Assembly (NCBI GenBank): GCA_049606855.1
Contig: JBMYVY010000002.1
Location: 124,001-188,000 of the forward strand
Origin: JBELHR01 sp049606855
Lineage (GTDB): Bacteria; Bacteroidota; Bacteroidia; Flavobacteriales; Flavobacteriaceae
Length of the DNA: 64,000 bases
Direction: 5' to 3'
Under the pieces are notes generated by a model that saw only the letters and a program-made list of their open reading frames with translations, did no database searches and had not been told where the DNA came from. Positions 49,117-57,398 of this stretch are shown here, piece by piece. Both the position numbers and the translations under genes were made by a program. The first letter of the stretch is position 1. Each line of letters opens with the position of its first letter.

Positions 49117-51012
49117 ATAAGCTCTTTTATCGTTTCCTTCAACAAAATTTATGAAGGCTTCATTGACTACTCTATGACCACCGGGTGTTGGAAAATCTCC
49201 TGTGAAATACCAATCTCCTAAATTATCAGGACAGGCTTTGTGAAGATCATCAACGCTTTGATATATCACCTCAACGGTTGATTTAATCCCATCAGTCTTC
49301 AACATTTCAGCAATTTTATCCGAAATTTCCTCATCTGAAAATGGCTCGAACAAAGCTTTTACATAATTCACAATTTCTTCATCACTCTTTGAACGCTGTG
49401 CAATACATCTCTTATAAATTTCTTGAACAACATATTCCTCCCCTCTATCTTTAAGTAGACTCAGGGCGGCTTTAAATGCAATAAATTTATCAATATTAGA
49501 CATATCAATCCCGTAACAATCAGGATATCTAATTTGAGGTGCCGAAGAAACAATTATAATTTTCTTCGGATTAAGACGATCTAAGATTCGAATAATACTT
49601 TTTTTCAAAGTTGTCCCTCGAACAATACTATCATCAATAATGACCAAATTATCTGTCGGTTTAACAGCTCCATAAGTAATATCATAAACATGCTCAACCA
49701 AGTCATCTCTCGAGCTATCATCTGTGATAAAGGTTCTGAGTTTAGCATCCTTAATTGCAATTTTCTCAAAACGCGGTCTTTCAGACAAAATACGAGTAAC
49801 CTCTTCTTTGGATAATTCTCGCTGTCCACCTAACAATTTTTCTGTTTTTTGCTGATTCAAATAATCCTCAGCTGCCTCCATCATTCCATAGAAAGAAGTT
49901 TCAGCAGTATTGGGAATATAGGAGAAAACTGTATTGGAAATATCTCCGTCAATTTTCTCAAGAACTTTTGGAAAAACAAGCTTTCCCAATTCTTTTCTTT
50001 CTTTATAAATATCAGCATCAGAGCCTCTAGAGAAATAAATTCGTTCAAATGAACAAGCTTTATTTTCTCTTTGTTCCAGTACCGGCTTAACAGTAGTTTT
50101 ACCGCTCTTTTTAATGATTAGAGCATTCCCTCTAGGAAGTTCTTTTACCTCTTCAATAGGAACATTAAAAGCCGTTTGAATAACCGGGCGCTCAGAAGCG
50201 ACAACCACAACCTCATCATCTTTATAGTAGAAAGCTGGACGGATTCCTGAAGGATCTCTTAAAACAAAAGCATCACCCGAACCAATCATTCCTGCCATGG
50301 CATAACCTCCATCAAAATTCTTTGAGGCTCTTTTTAAAATATTTTGAACATCTAAACGCTCTGCAATCAGTGGTGAAGCATCTTTTTTAGATACTCCTTG
50401 TTGCTTTAATTCAGCATAAATTCTCTCTACCTCATCATCGAGAAAGTGACCAATTTTTTCCATGACTGTCACGGTATCAGTATTTTCTTTCGGATGCTGA
50501 CCTATGTCGATTAATTCCTGAACTAAATCTTTAACATTAGTCATATTAAAGTTCCCAGCACAAATAAGATTCTTGTGTTGCCAGTTACTTTGTCTCAAAA
50601 AAGGATGTACGTGTTCGATACTATTTCCCCCAAAAGTTCCATAGCGCACATGTCCTAAATACATATTTCCTAAATACGGGGTGTTTTCAACCAACCAATC
50701 CATGTTATCGGCTTGTGCATCTTTTTGATTAACTACCCCATTAATTCGGTCATTAATCTGCCCAAACACATCTTGAATGGGTTGTGTTTTGTTCGAACGA
50801 ACTCTAGAAATATACCTTGTCCCGGGAGAAACATCGTATTTTACGGATGCAAAACCAGCTCCATCTTGACCCCGATTGTGCTGTTTTTCCATAAGCAGAT
50901 ACATCTTATTGATTCCATAGAACGCCGTACCATATTTTTCCTTGTAATATTCAAGGGGCTTTAGCAGTCTGACTAAAGCGATTCCACATTCATGCTTAAT
51001 TGCATCACTCAT
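49114..51012 (-). CDS. purF: Amidophosphoribosyltransferase (long Bacteroidota form)
   Basis: A 632-residue enzyme for the first step of purine synthesis, making phosphoribosylamine from PRPP and glutamine. The N-terminal glutaminase nucleophile is Cys9 (KHECGIAL), preceded by an 8-residue propeptide; NRGQDGAGFAS and GHVRYGTFGG are class II amidotransferase blocks. The PRPP loop is LVIIDDSIVRGTTLKKSI. At 632 residues it is longer than the usual 470-510. It follows the pfkB gene by 2 bp. Confidence 0.93.
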   Translation of the reverse strand: MSDAIKHECGIALVRLLKPLEYYKEKYGTAFYGINKMYLLMEKQHNRGQDGAGFASVKYDVSPGTRYISRVRSNKTQPIQDVFGQINDRINGVVNQKDAQADNMDWLVENTPYLGNMYLGHVRYGTFGGNSIEHVHPFLRQSNWQHKNLICAGNFNMTNVKDLVQELIDIGQHPKENTDTVTVMEKIGHFLDDEVERIYAELKQQGVSKKDASPLIAERLDVQNILKRASKNFDGGYAMAGMIGSGDAFVLRDPSGIRPAFYYKDDEVVVVASERPVIQTAFNVPIEEVKELPRGNALIIKKSGKTTVKPVLEQRENKACSFERIYFSRGSDADIYKERKELGKLVFPKVLEKIDGDISNTVFSYIPNTAETSFYGMMEAAEDYLNQQKTEKLLGGQRELSKEEVTRILSERPRFEKIAIKDAKLRTFITDDSSRDDLVEHVYDITYGAVKPTDNLVIIDDSIVRGTTLKKSIIRILDRLNPKKIIIVSSAPQIRYPDCYGIDMSNIDKFIAFKAALSLLKDRGEEYVVQEIYKRCIAQRSKSDEEIVNYVKALFEPFSDEEISDKIAEMLKTDGIKSTVEVIYQSVDDLHKACPDNLGDWYFTGDFPTPGGHRVVNEAFINFVEGNDKRAY

Positions 51013-51014
51013 AA

Positions 51015-51944
51015 TTAAGAATTAAGTTCTATATCGAATTGAGTTAAATCTTTAAATTGTTTTAAACGGGCAGCTACCTCCTCAGGCTTCAATGCTACCA
51101 TACGTTCAGTTCCAAATTTTTCAACACAAAAAGAAGCCAAATTCGACCCCTGTATTACAGCATTTTTCATGTTTTCAAATGAAAGATTTGCGGTTTTTGC
51201 TAAATACCCAGAAAATCCTCCAGCAAAAGTATCTCCTGCCCCTGTTGGGTCAAATACTTCTTCCAATGGCAATGCAGGTGCAAAAAACACTTGCCCTTCA
51301 TGAAACAACAATGCGCCGTGTTCTCCTTTTTTGATGACCACGTATTCCGGACCCATCTCATGAATTTTCTGAGCGGCCTTGACCAAGGAATATTCTCCAC
51401 TCAACTGTCTTGCCTCCTCATCATTAATGGTAATAACATTAACTTTAGAGATGACCTTCATCAAATCCTCAAGTGCATTATCCATCCAAAAATTCATGGT
51501 ATCTAATATAGCTAATTTAGGTTTTTCTGTCATCTGATTTAAAACAGAAAGTTGAACCAAAGGATGAAGGTTTCCTAACATAACCACCTCAGCATTTTTA
51601 AAATGCTCAGGAACTACAGGGTTAAAATCAGCTAAAACATTTAATTCAGTTGCTAAAGTATCTCTTGAGTTTAGGTCATTATGATATTTTCCAGACCAGA
51701 AAAATGTCTTTCCTTCAGGGATAATTTCAATTCCTGAAACGTCAACACCACGGTTGCTCAATAAATCCAAATACTCTTGTGGAAAATCTCCACCTACAAC
51801 AGAAACTACTGCCGATTTCACTCCGAAATTCGAGGCGGAAAGTCCAATAAATGTCCCTGCTCCACCTAATATCTTATCAGTTTTACCAAATGGGGTTTCA
51901 ATCGCGTCAAAAGCCACGGTACCCACGATCAATAATTTATTCAT
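51015..51944 (-). CDS. PfkB-family sugar/nucleoside kinase
   Basis: A 309-residue ribokinase-like kinase: KILGGAGTFIGLSASNFG at the N-terminus, TINDEEARQLSG, and the signature DPTGAGDTFAGGFSGYLA with catalytic Asp. Substrate undetermined. Position directly upstream of purF, with a 2-bp gap, suggests a nucleoside or ribose role in purine metabolism (inference). Confidence 0.88.
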   Translation of the reverse strand: MNKLLIVGTVAFDAIETPFGKTDKILGGAGTFIGLSASNFGVKSAVVSVVGGDFPQEYLDLLSNRGVDVSGIEIIPEGKTFFWSGKYHNDLNSRDTLATELNVLADFNPVVPEHFKNAEVVMLGNLHPLVQLSVLNQMTEKPKLAILDTMNFWMDNALEDLMKVISKVNVITINDEEARQLSGEYSLVKAAQKIHEMGPEYVVIKKGEHGALLFHEGQVFFAPALPLEEVFDPTGAGDTFAGGFSGYLAKTANLSFENMKNAVIQGSNLASFCVEKFGTERMVALKPEEVAARLKQFKDLTQFDIELNS

Positions 51945-51948
51945 AATC

Positions 51949-51978
51949 TTGTGATTCGCTCAAATTGAATTAACTTTG
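51949..51978 (+). promoter_or_regulatory. sufE-operon promoter (TTG-N19-TAACTTTG)
   Basis: TTG (51949-51951), 19 bp, TAACTTTG (51971-51978): a full match to the Bacteroidota consensus, giving a leader of about 15 nt. Confidence 0.75.
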
Positions 51979-52007
51979 CAAAAATAAGTTTAAAATATGA
52001 CTATCAA
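51979..52007 (-). promoter_or_regulatory. pfkB-purF promoter (TTG-N18-TATTTTTG)
   Basis: On the minus strand TTG (52005-52007), 18 bp, TATTTTTG (51979-51986). Its -7 box abuts that of the sufE promoter base to base, so the two start sites lie inside each other's boxes. Confidence 0.6.
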
Positions 52008-52419
52008 AGCAATACAGGAAGAAATAATTGATGAGTTCGCTATGTTCGATGATTGGATGGAGCGCTATGAGTATTTGATAGAATTAGGGCGATCTCTTCC
52101 TCTTATAAATCCTGAGTATAAAACAGATGACAACATTATAAAAGGCTGTCAATCTAAGGTTTGGATACACTCAGATTTGGAGGCTGATAAAATAAATTTT
52201 ACAGCTGACTCTGACGCGATACTAACGAAAGGAATGGTAGCGCTTTTGTTGAGAGTTTTCTCTGATCAGAAGCCAGATGATATTTTGAATGCCAACATGG
52301 ATTTCATAGATGAAATCGGATTAAAAGAGCACCTTTCACCGACCCGAGCAAACGGTTTGGTTTCTATGATTAAACAAATTAAATTGTATGCTTTGGCATA
52401 TAGAGCAAAAACAAACTAA
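51997..52419 (+). CDS. sufE: Cysteine desulfurase activator SufE
   Basis: A 140-residue SufE: EEIIDEFAMFDDWMERYEYLIELGRSLP, the sulfur-accepting Cys in IIKGCQSKVWIHS, and ANGLVSMIKQIKLYA. It accepts sulfane sulfur from SufS for Fe-S cluster assembly; sufBCDS are not in the window. First gene of sufE-sufT-DUF2480-DUF3078. Confidence 0.96.
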   Translation: MTIKAIQEEIIDEFAMFDDWMERYEYLIELGRSLPLINPEYKTDDNIIKGCQSKVWIHSDLEADKINFTADSDAILTKGMVALLLRVFSDQKPDDILNANMDFIDEIGLKEHLSPTRANGLVSMIKQIKLYALAYRAKTN

Positions 52420-52423
52420 GACT

Positions 52424-52744
52424 ATGAATGAACAAGAAGTACAAGATTTAGGAGACAAAATAGTAGTAGCATTAAAAACCATTTTCGACCCAGAAATCCC
52501 TGTGGATATCTATGAATTGGGTTTAATTTACGATGTGATGGTTAATGAAAACCAAGAAGCAAAAATATTGATGACTTTGACTTCACCAAATTGCCCTGTG
52601 GCCGAAACACTTCCTATGGAAGTTGAGGAAAAAGTGAAGGGTTTAGAGGAAATTAAAGATGCCGAAGTTGAATTAACTTTTGACCCTGCTTGGTCTCAAG
52701 ACATGATGAGCGAAGAAGCTAAATTAGAATTAGGATTTCTATAA
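52424..52744 (+). CDS. SufT-like MIP18/DUF59 Fe-S maturation protein
   Basis: A 106-residue MIP18-family protein: TIFDPEIPVDIYELGLIYDVMV, the active Cys in TLTSPNCPVAETLPMEVEEKV, and LTFDPAWSQDMMSEEAKLELGFL. Family members (SufT, PaaD-like) aid transfer of Fe-S clusters. I use the ATG at 52424, four bases past sufE; an upstream in-frame ATG lies inside sufE. The stop overlaps the next ATG by one base. Confidence 0.94.
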   Translation: MNEQEVQDLGDKIVVALKTIFDPEIPVDIYELGLIYDVMVNENQEAKILMTLTSPNCPVAETLPMEVEEKVKGLEEIKDAEVELTFDPAWSQDMMSEEAKLELGFL

Positions 52745-53244
52745 TGATTGAAAATAAAGTTGCAAAAAGTCCTCTAATCACAATTGATTTAGAGGACTTT
52801 TACCCTAAAAACCCACGTGTTCAACTCGATATTAGCCCTTGGCTATTTCAAGGAATGATTTTGCGTGAAAAAGAATTCCGGGCTTTTTTAGAAGAAGTTA
52901 ACTGGAGTGATTATCAAGGTCAATTCGTGGCTTTGTATTGTAGTGAAGATGCAATTATTCCTGCTTGGGCTTATTTGTTATTGAGTACAAAACTAACTCC
53001 CTATGCGAAGAAAATAGTTGTTGGAAGTTTAGATCTGTTAGAAGATTATATTTTCCAAGATATCATCAATGAAATGGATGTTGAACAATTTAGAGATCGT
53101 CCAGTAATTATCAAGGGATGCGCAAAAGTCGATATCCCTGAATCTGCCTACACCAATTTAATTTCAAAAATACACCCTGTTGTCAAGTCTCTAATGTTTG
53201 GAGAGGCTTGTTCAACTGTGCCACTCTATAAAAGAAAAAAATAA
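52744..53244 (+). CDS. DUF2480 family protein
   Basis: A 166-residue soluble protein matching DUF2480: SPLITIDLEDFYP, RVQLDISPWLFQGMILREKEFRAFL, CSEDAIIPAWAYLLL, and VIIKGCAKVDIPESAYTNLISKIHPVVKSLMFGEACSTVPLYKR. The family is confined, as far as I know, to Bacteroidota and lies with suf genes; two invariant-looking Cys (KGCAKVDIP and GEACSTVPLYKR) could hold a cluster or sulfur. Function unproven. Confidence 0.9.
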   Translation: MIENKVAKSPLITIDLEDFYPKNPRVQLDISPWLFQGMILREKEFRAFLEEVNWSDYQGQFVALYCSEDAIIPAWAYLLLSTKLTPYAKKIVVGSLDLLEDYIFQDIINEMDVEQFRDRPVIIKGCAKVDIPESAYTNLISKIHPVVKSLMFGEACSTVPLYKRKK

Positions 53245-53246
53245 CC

Positions 53247-54134
53247 ATGAAAAACCTAACCATAACTTCTTTATTTCTGTGCCTAAGTTTAAGTCTCTTC
53301 GCTCAAGGTCAAGACCAAGAAAAGGAGAAATTGGGCTGGAGCTCAGAAGGGAAATTTACTTTTTTAATTAATCAATCTGCTTTTTCAAATTGGATCGCAG
53401 GTGGTGAAAACTCTGTTGCTGGAAATGCGAATATTAATTATTCAGTAAATTACAAAAGCGAAACATGGTCTTGGGAAAACAGATTGCAGGCTTCTTATGG
53501 TTTGACTCAAAATGAGACTAGTGATTATGTGAAAAAGACCGATGATCAACTGAATTATTACAGTTTAGTCAACCTTGCGGGAGAACGCAAATTGAAATGG
53601 TCATTTCTCACTCAATTCAAGACTCAATTCTCGGATGGTTACAATTATTATGATGATGAAAATGGTGCCGAGCAGAGAGATGTAGAAACTAAATTTATGT
53701 CACCTGGATATTTGAATTTTGGACCGGGTCTTTTGGTAGACAGTGTTAAGAACTTAAGCTTAAACGTCTCTCCTGCGACCGTAAAGATGACTTTTGTCAA
53801 TTCAGAATTTACCTCAGGGGCCGACTATGAAGACGGTAGTTATTTTGGGGTTGCCACAGGTAAATCTATGAGATTTGAGTTTGGTTTCAATGCTGCAGCA
53901 ACTTACAAAGTTACTCTAATGGAAAATGTGAGTATGGAAAACCTGGTAAATCTCTACTCAAACTACCTTGAGGATCCTCAAAATATCGACATAGATTACA
54001 CCATGAATCTCGTGATGAAAATTAATGATTTACTTTCTACAAATTTGACCTTTCAAACCATTTATGACGATAATGCATTTGAAGGATTTCAAATTAGAGA
54101 AGTTCTTGGATTGGGTCTTAACGCAAGTTTTTAA
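53247..54134 (+). CDS. DUF3078 family outer-membrane protein
   Basis: A 295-residue exported protein (signal peptide MKNLTITSLFLCLSLSLFAQ) matching DUF3078: GKFTFLINQSAFSNWIAGGENSVAGNANINYSVNYKSETWSWENRLQASYGLTQNE. Alternating hydrophobic strands suggest a small beta-barrel in the outer membrane. Unknown function. It is 2 bp after the DUF2480 gene and overlaps the convergent hflX by 4 bp. Confidence 0.87.
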   Translation: MKNLTITSLFLCLSLSLFAQGQDQEKEKLGWSSEGKFTFLINQSAFSNWIAGGENSVAGNANINYSVNYKSETWSWENRLQASYGLTQNETSDYVKKTDDQLNYYSLVNLAGERKLKWSFLTQFKTQFSDGYNYYDDENGAEQRDVETKFMSPGYLNFGPGLLVDSVKNLSLNVSPATVKMTFVNSEFTSGADYEDGSYFGVATGKSMRFEFGFNAAATYKVTLMENVSMENLVNLYSNYLEDPQNIDIDYTMNLVMKINDLLSTNLTFQTIYDDNAFEGFQIREVLGLGLNASF

Positions 54135-55351
54135 ACCTCAGATTCATCCACGTCGTATTCTTGATATAAGAAATCATTGTATGGGAATCTCTGTATATGA
54201 ATCTTCCTTACCTCATTGTAAACCTTACGACGGAAATCTTCAATATTGTCTTTGTTTAATGCAGACATGAAAACGCATTGATTACCTAATCGTGCCATCC
54301 ATGTTTGTTCCAATTCTTCAAGACTGTAGTGGATTTCTGTTCGCTCTGTGACTAAGTCATCTTTTGCCAAATGCTCTGGCTGATAAGCATCAATTTTGTT
54401 AAAAACCACAATTGTTGGCTTATCATTTGACTTAATTTCGCCAAGAATTTTATTCACCGAATCCATATGATCCTCGAAAGTACCGTGAGAAATATCTACA
54501 ACATGAAGCAGCAAATCAGCTTCTCTTACCTCATCCAAAGTAGATTTAAAAGATTCGACCAATTGAGTAGGTAACTTCCTGATGAAACCTACGGTATCTG
54601 TTAACAAAAATGGAATGTTTTTTATCACAACTTTCCTCACAGTTGTATCTAAAGTTGCAAAGAGTTTGTTTTCTGCAAAAACATCACTTTTGGAGATGAG
54701 ATTCATCAAAGTAGATTTACCAACATTCGTGTATCCTACCAATGCAACTCTCACCATTTTACCTCTATTCTTTCTTTGAATCGCCATCTGTTTATCGATA
54801 GTCGCTAATTTCTTTTTCAACAGAGTAATCTTATCTCTTACTATCCTTCTATCGGTTTCTATTTCCGTTTCCCCAGGACCTCTCATACCAATTCCCCCTT
54901 TTTGTTTATCAAGGTGAGTCCACAGACGTGTTAATCTTGGGAGCATGTATTGACATTGTGCTAATTCTACTTGTGTGCGAGCGTATGAAGTTTGAGCTCT
55001 TTGAGCAAAAATATCTAGAATTAAATTTGTCCGATCCAGGATTTTTATATCTAAAATTTTCTCAACATTTCTCAATTGAGCAGGGCTTAATTCATCATCA
55101 AAAATAGCCGTGCCGATATCATGAGAATCAATGTATTGTTTCACCTCTTCCAACTTCCCTGTACCAATAAAGGTTTTTGGGTGAGGATGCTCTAATTTCT
55201 GAGTAAATCGTTTTACAGCAACTCCTCCGGCAGTAGATGTCAAAAACTCTAATTCATCAAGGTATTCAGTGGCTTTATCCTCATCTTGTAATTGAGTAAT
55301 TACGCCTACCAAAACCACTTTTTCCGAGCTAATTTTCTTCTGTTCAATCAT
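54131..55351 (-). CDS. hflX: Ribosome-associated GTPase HflX
   Basis: A 406-residue GTPase. The N-terminal HflX domain has GGVAVKRFTQKLEHPHPKTFIGTGKLEEVKQYI, followed by RTNLILDIFAQRAQTSYARTQVELAQCQYMLPRLTRLW; the G domain has GYTNVGKSTLMNLIS, DTVGFIRKLP and VFNKIDAY. HflX rescues or splits stalled ribosomes and is stress-linked. Its -7 box lies 4 bp upstream of the ATG, implying a near-leaderless transcript. Confidence 0.96.
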   Translation of the reverse strand: MIEQKKISSEKVVLVGVITQLQDEDKATEYLDELEFLTSTAGGVAVKRFTQKLEHPHPKTFIGTGKLEEVKQYIDSHDIGTAIFDDELSPAQLRNVEKILDIKILDRTNLILDIFAQRAQTSYARTQVELAQCQYMLPRLTRLWTHLDKQKGGIGMRGPGETEIETDRRIVRDKITLLKKKLATIDKQMAIQRKNRGKMVRVALVGYTNVGKSTLMNLISKSDVFAENKLFATLDTTVRKVVIKNIPFLLTDTVGFIRKLPTQLVESFKSTLDEVREADLLLHVVDISHGTFEDHMDSVNKILGEIKSNDKPTIVVFNKIDAYQPEHLAKDDLVTERTEIHYSLEELEQTWMARLGNQCVFMSALNKDNIEDFRRKVYNEVRKIHIQRFPYNDFLYQEYDVDESEV

Positions 55352-55355
55352 AATG

Positions 55356-55363
55356 CAAAGTTA
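55356..55363 (-). promoter_or_regulatory. -7 box (TAACTTTG) of hflX
   Basis: TAACTTTG on the minus strand ends 4 bases before the hflX ATG and overlaps the first candidate ATG of the divergent gene. Confidence 0.5.
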
Positions 55364-55398
55364 TGAATATTTACGGGTTATTTTCACTATTTTTAACC

Positions 55399-56307
55399 AT
55401 GTCCCAAACACTAAATATCGCCTTCTATAATTTGGATAATTTATTTGATCCATTCGAGGCTTCTCATACTCTTGATTACGACTTTACTCCAAAAGGAAAG
55501 AAAAAATGGGGCGCCTATCGCTACCAACAAAAGTTGTACAAAATCAGCAGAACAATTCAAGAAATTCATCAAGATCAAGAACTTCTTTTTTGTGGAATTG
55601 CAGAAGTAGAAACGGGACAAGTAATTTCGGATTTATTAGAACAAGCTCCCGTACAAGACTTGGATTTGGGATTTGTCCATTTTGATTCTCCAGACACAAG
55701 GGGAATTGATGTTGGATTAATTTATAACCAAGCCCTTTTTGAATTGAGAGAAACATTTACCCACACAGTTGAACTCAAAACCCCGCGAGAAGTAATTTAT
55801 TCAAGAGATATTCTTGAAATTAGCGGGAAAATTGGAGATTCACCGGTGCGTGTATTTGTTAACCATTGGCCTTCTCATCGCAGAAGACTCAATAAAAATT
55901 TGAGAACCCAAGCCTCTTTTGTACTTGAACAAGCAATATCCCAAAACCTTCAACCAGAGGAATTGATTATTGTAATGGGGGATTTCAATGATAATCCTGA
56001 TTCAGAATATTTAAAATTTTTAGAAAAGCTAAATTTCAAGAACACTAGCGCAGAGCTATTAACAAGTGACCAAGGAACTACCAAACATCTTCGAAACTGG
56101 TTACTTTTTGACCAAATATTTTTAAGTTCAGGGTTTTATAAGCAAGGAGATTGGCAATTTGATTCTAGTAGGGTTTTTAATGAAGATTTTTTAATTGATC
56201 CCACAGGAAGAAACAAGAAACAACCTTTTAGAACCTTTATCGGGAAAAATTATATCGGTGGCCAATCAGATCATTTTCCGATTTTGACAAAAATCAAAAA
56301 GACCTGA
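55399..56307 (+). CDS. Endonuclease/exonuclease/phosphatase family protein (cytoplasmic form)
   Basis: A 302-residue EEP-fold protein. Metal and catalytic residues visible: Asn in AFYNLDNLFD, Glu in CGIAEVET, Asp in RGIDVGLIY, VNHWPSHRRR, MGDFNDNPDS and SDHFPI. It probably cleaves phosphodiesters (nucleic acid or other). The ATG at 55399 gives no signal peptide; from 55363 there would be a weak hydrophobic N-terminus. A paralogue with a clear signal peptide is at 62020. The last codons overlap a weak terminator. Confidence 0.88.
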   Translation: MSQTLNIAFYNLDNLFDPFEASHTLDYDFTPKGKKKWGAYRYQQKLYKISRTIQEIHQDQELLFCGIAEVETGQVISDLLEQAPVQDLDLGFVHFDSPDTRGIDVGLIYNQALFELRETFTHTVELKTPREVIYSRDILEISGKIGDSPVRVFVNHWPSHRRRLNKNLRTQASFVLEQAISQNLQPEELIIVMGDFNDNPDSEYLKFLEKLNFKNTSAELLTSDQGTTKHLRNWLLFDQIFLSSGFYKQGDWQFDSSRVFNEDFLIDPTGRNKKQPFRTFIGKNYIGGQSDHFPILTKIKKT

Positions 56308-56333
56308 GTCCTAGCGAAACTCAAGTCTTTTAT
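56298..56333 (+). terminator. Probable terminator at the end of the EEP gene
   Basis: An interrupted stem (56298-56309 with 56319-56330) around a 9-base loop, ending in a short T run. It overlaps the stop codon and is weaker than others in the window. Confidence 0.5.
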
Positions 56334-56358
56334 CCCCATCTAACTAAAACTATCTTTA

Positions 56359-56697
56359 CTAACTTTCAGAAGGCTTAATTTTAACCTTCATTGTATAGGT
56401 TTTATTTTTAACTCCGTCCGTTTTTTTCACAGACTTATAATTTAATCTCGCTTTAATAAAGTCTTCAGCTGATTCATCTTTTGAAACAACTCTCAAAACA
56501 ACAATTTCATCGTGATCTGTAACCATAAAGGTTAATCTTGCTTCGATATTTTCCTCTATTACTAGATTGTGCTCCCCAAGATATTTATCTACTTGAGTTT
56601 GTAACTTAGTTTCAACGCTTGTTGGATTGGTTGGGTTCATAGCGACAGCACTAACACTAACTAACAACCCTAGAATAAATAATTTGAAATTTCTCAT
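56359..56697 (-). CDS. Small secreted protein, tandem copy A
   Basis: A 112-residue exported protein: signal peptide MRNFKLFILGLLVSVSAVA, then PTSVETKLQTQVDKYLG..., ARLTFMVTDHDEIVVLRVVSKDESAEDFIKARLNYKSVKKTD...KTYTMKVKIKPSES. Paralogue of the next two genes; the shared core is a strand-rich segment followed by FIK(A/S)xLNY. No named domain; the pattern resembles a small secreted protein family I have seen in flavobacteria, and TonB-C-like folds are conceivable. ATG at 56697 is fixed by the ECF-type promoter upstream; a longer ORF from 56769 would start above it. Confidence 0.75.
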   Translation of the reverse strand: MRNFKLFILGLLVSVSAVAMNPTNPTSVETKLQTQVDKYLGEHNLVIEENIEARLTFMVTDHDEIVVLRVVSKDESAEDFIKARLNYKSVKKTDGVKNKTYTMKVKIKPSES

Positions 56698-56739
56698 GAC
56701 TAATTGATTTTTTGATTTTCTGATTAACTCTACTTTTAA

Positions 56740-56765
56740 GACGCAGGAGGAAACAATATGTTTCA
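56740..56765 (-). promoter_or_regulatory. ECF-type promoter (TGAAAC-N16-CGTC) of copy A
   Basis: On the minus strand TTGAAACAT contains TGAAAC (56760-56765); 16 bp later CGTC (56740-56743) in CGTCT. Predicted leader about 34 nt. Confidence 0.62.
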
Positions 56766-56804
56766 ACAAATACCTGACTTTAATAAAGATTTAACAACCT
56801 TATT

Positions 56805-57140
56805 TTACTTTGCTGGTTTCAGCTTCACCTTCATGGTGTAGGTTTTGTCCTTTGCCTCGGCAACATCTTCAACATCCTTATAATTTAATTTTGATTTAAT
56901 GAAACTCTCTGCTGAAGCATCTTTTGAAACGACACGAAGTACAACAATTTCATTATGCGCAGTAACCATAAAGGTTAACCTTGCTGTCACATCACTATAG
57001 ATATCTAATTCATGTTGACCAAGATGATTATCTATTTGATTTTGAAGTTTTGACTCTACGGTCATTGGCTTGGTTGGATCTGCGGCATAGGCACCTGCTG
57101 TAATAAGCAGTCCTAATACCAATAATTTAAAATTTCTCAT
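56805..57140 (-). CDS. Small secreted protein, tandem copy B
   Basis: A 111-residue exported protein: signal peptide MRNFKLLVLGLLITAGAYAA, ending KLNYKDVEDVAEAKDKTYTMKVKLKPAK. It is close to copy A over its full length, and the 40 bp upstream of the ATG is also alike in both (TTGATTTTTGATTAACTC-type leader), so the duplication is recent and includes control DNA. An unrelated-looking in-frame extension from 57182 is not needed. Confidence 0.75.
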   Translation of the reverse strand: MRNFKLLVLGLLITAGAYAADPTKPMTVESKLQNQIDNHLGQHELDIYSDVTARLTFMVTAHNEIVVLRVVSKDASAESFIKSKLNYKDVEDVAEAKDKTYTMKVKLKPAK

Positions 57141-57173
57141 GACTAATTGATTTTTGATTAACTCTATATAACA

Positions 57174-57200
57174 GACGCTCAATCAATTAAAGATGTTGCA
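57174..57200 (-). promoter_or_regulatory. ECF-type promoter (TGCAAC-N17-CGTC) of copy B
   Basis: TTGCAACAT contains TGCAAC (57195-57200); 17 bp later CGTC (57174-57177) in CGTCT. Predicted leader about 25 nt. Confidence 0.6.
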
Positions 57201-57353
57201 AGGACAAATACCATTTAATAAACGTTTAACAGAATCACAAAAGACCAAATTCACTAGTAAAGCCACATCCTCACTATGAAAAGTCTTGTTACAAGAAATT
57301 TTATTCTAACAGTTTTTAACTAAACTCATTTTCAATTATTAACATTATTTAAA

Positions 57354-57380
57354 CAAAAAAACCCGCTAAAAAGCGGGTTT
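57354..57380 (-). terminator. Intrinsic terminator after copy C
   Basis: Perfect 9-bp stem (57359-57367 with 57372-57380), loop AAAA, then seven T on the minus strand. It lies 19 bp beyond the copy C stop. Confidence 0.88.
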
Positions 57381-57398
57381 CAATACTTTATTTAAAAC

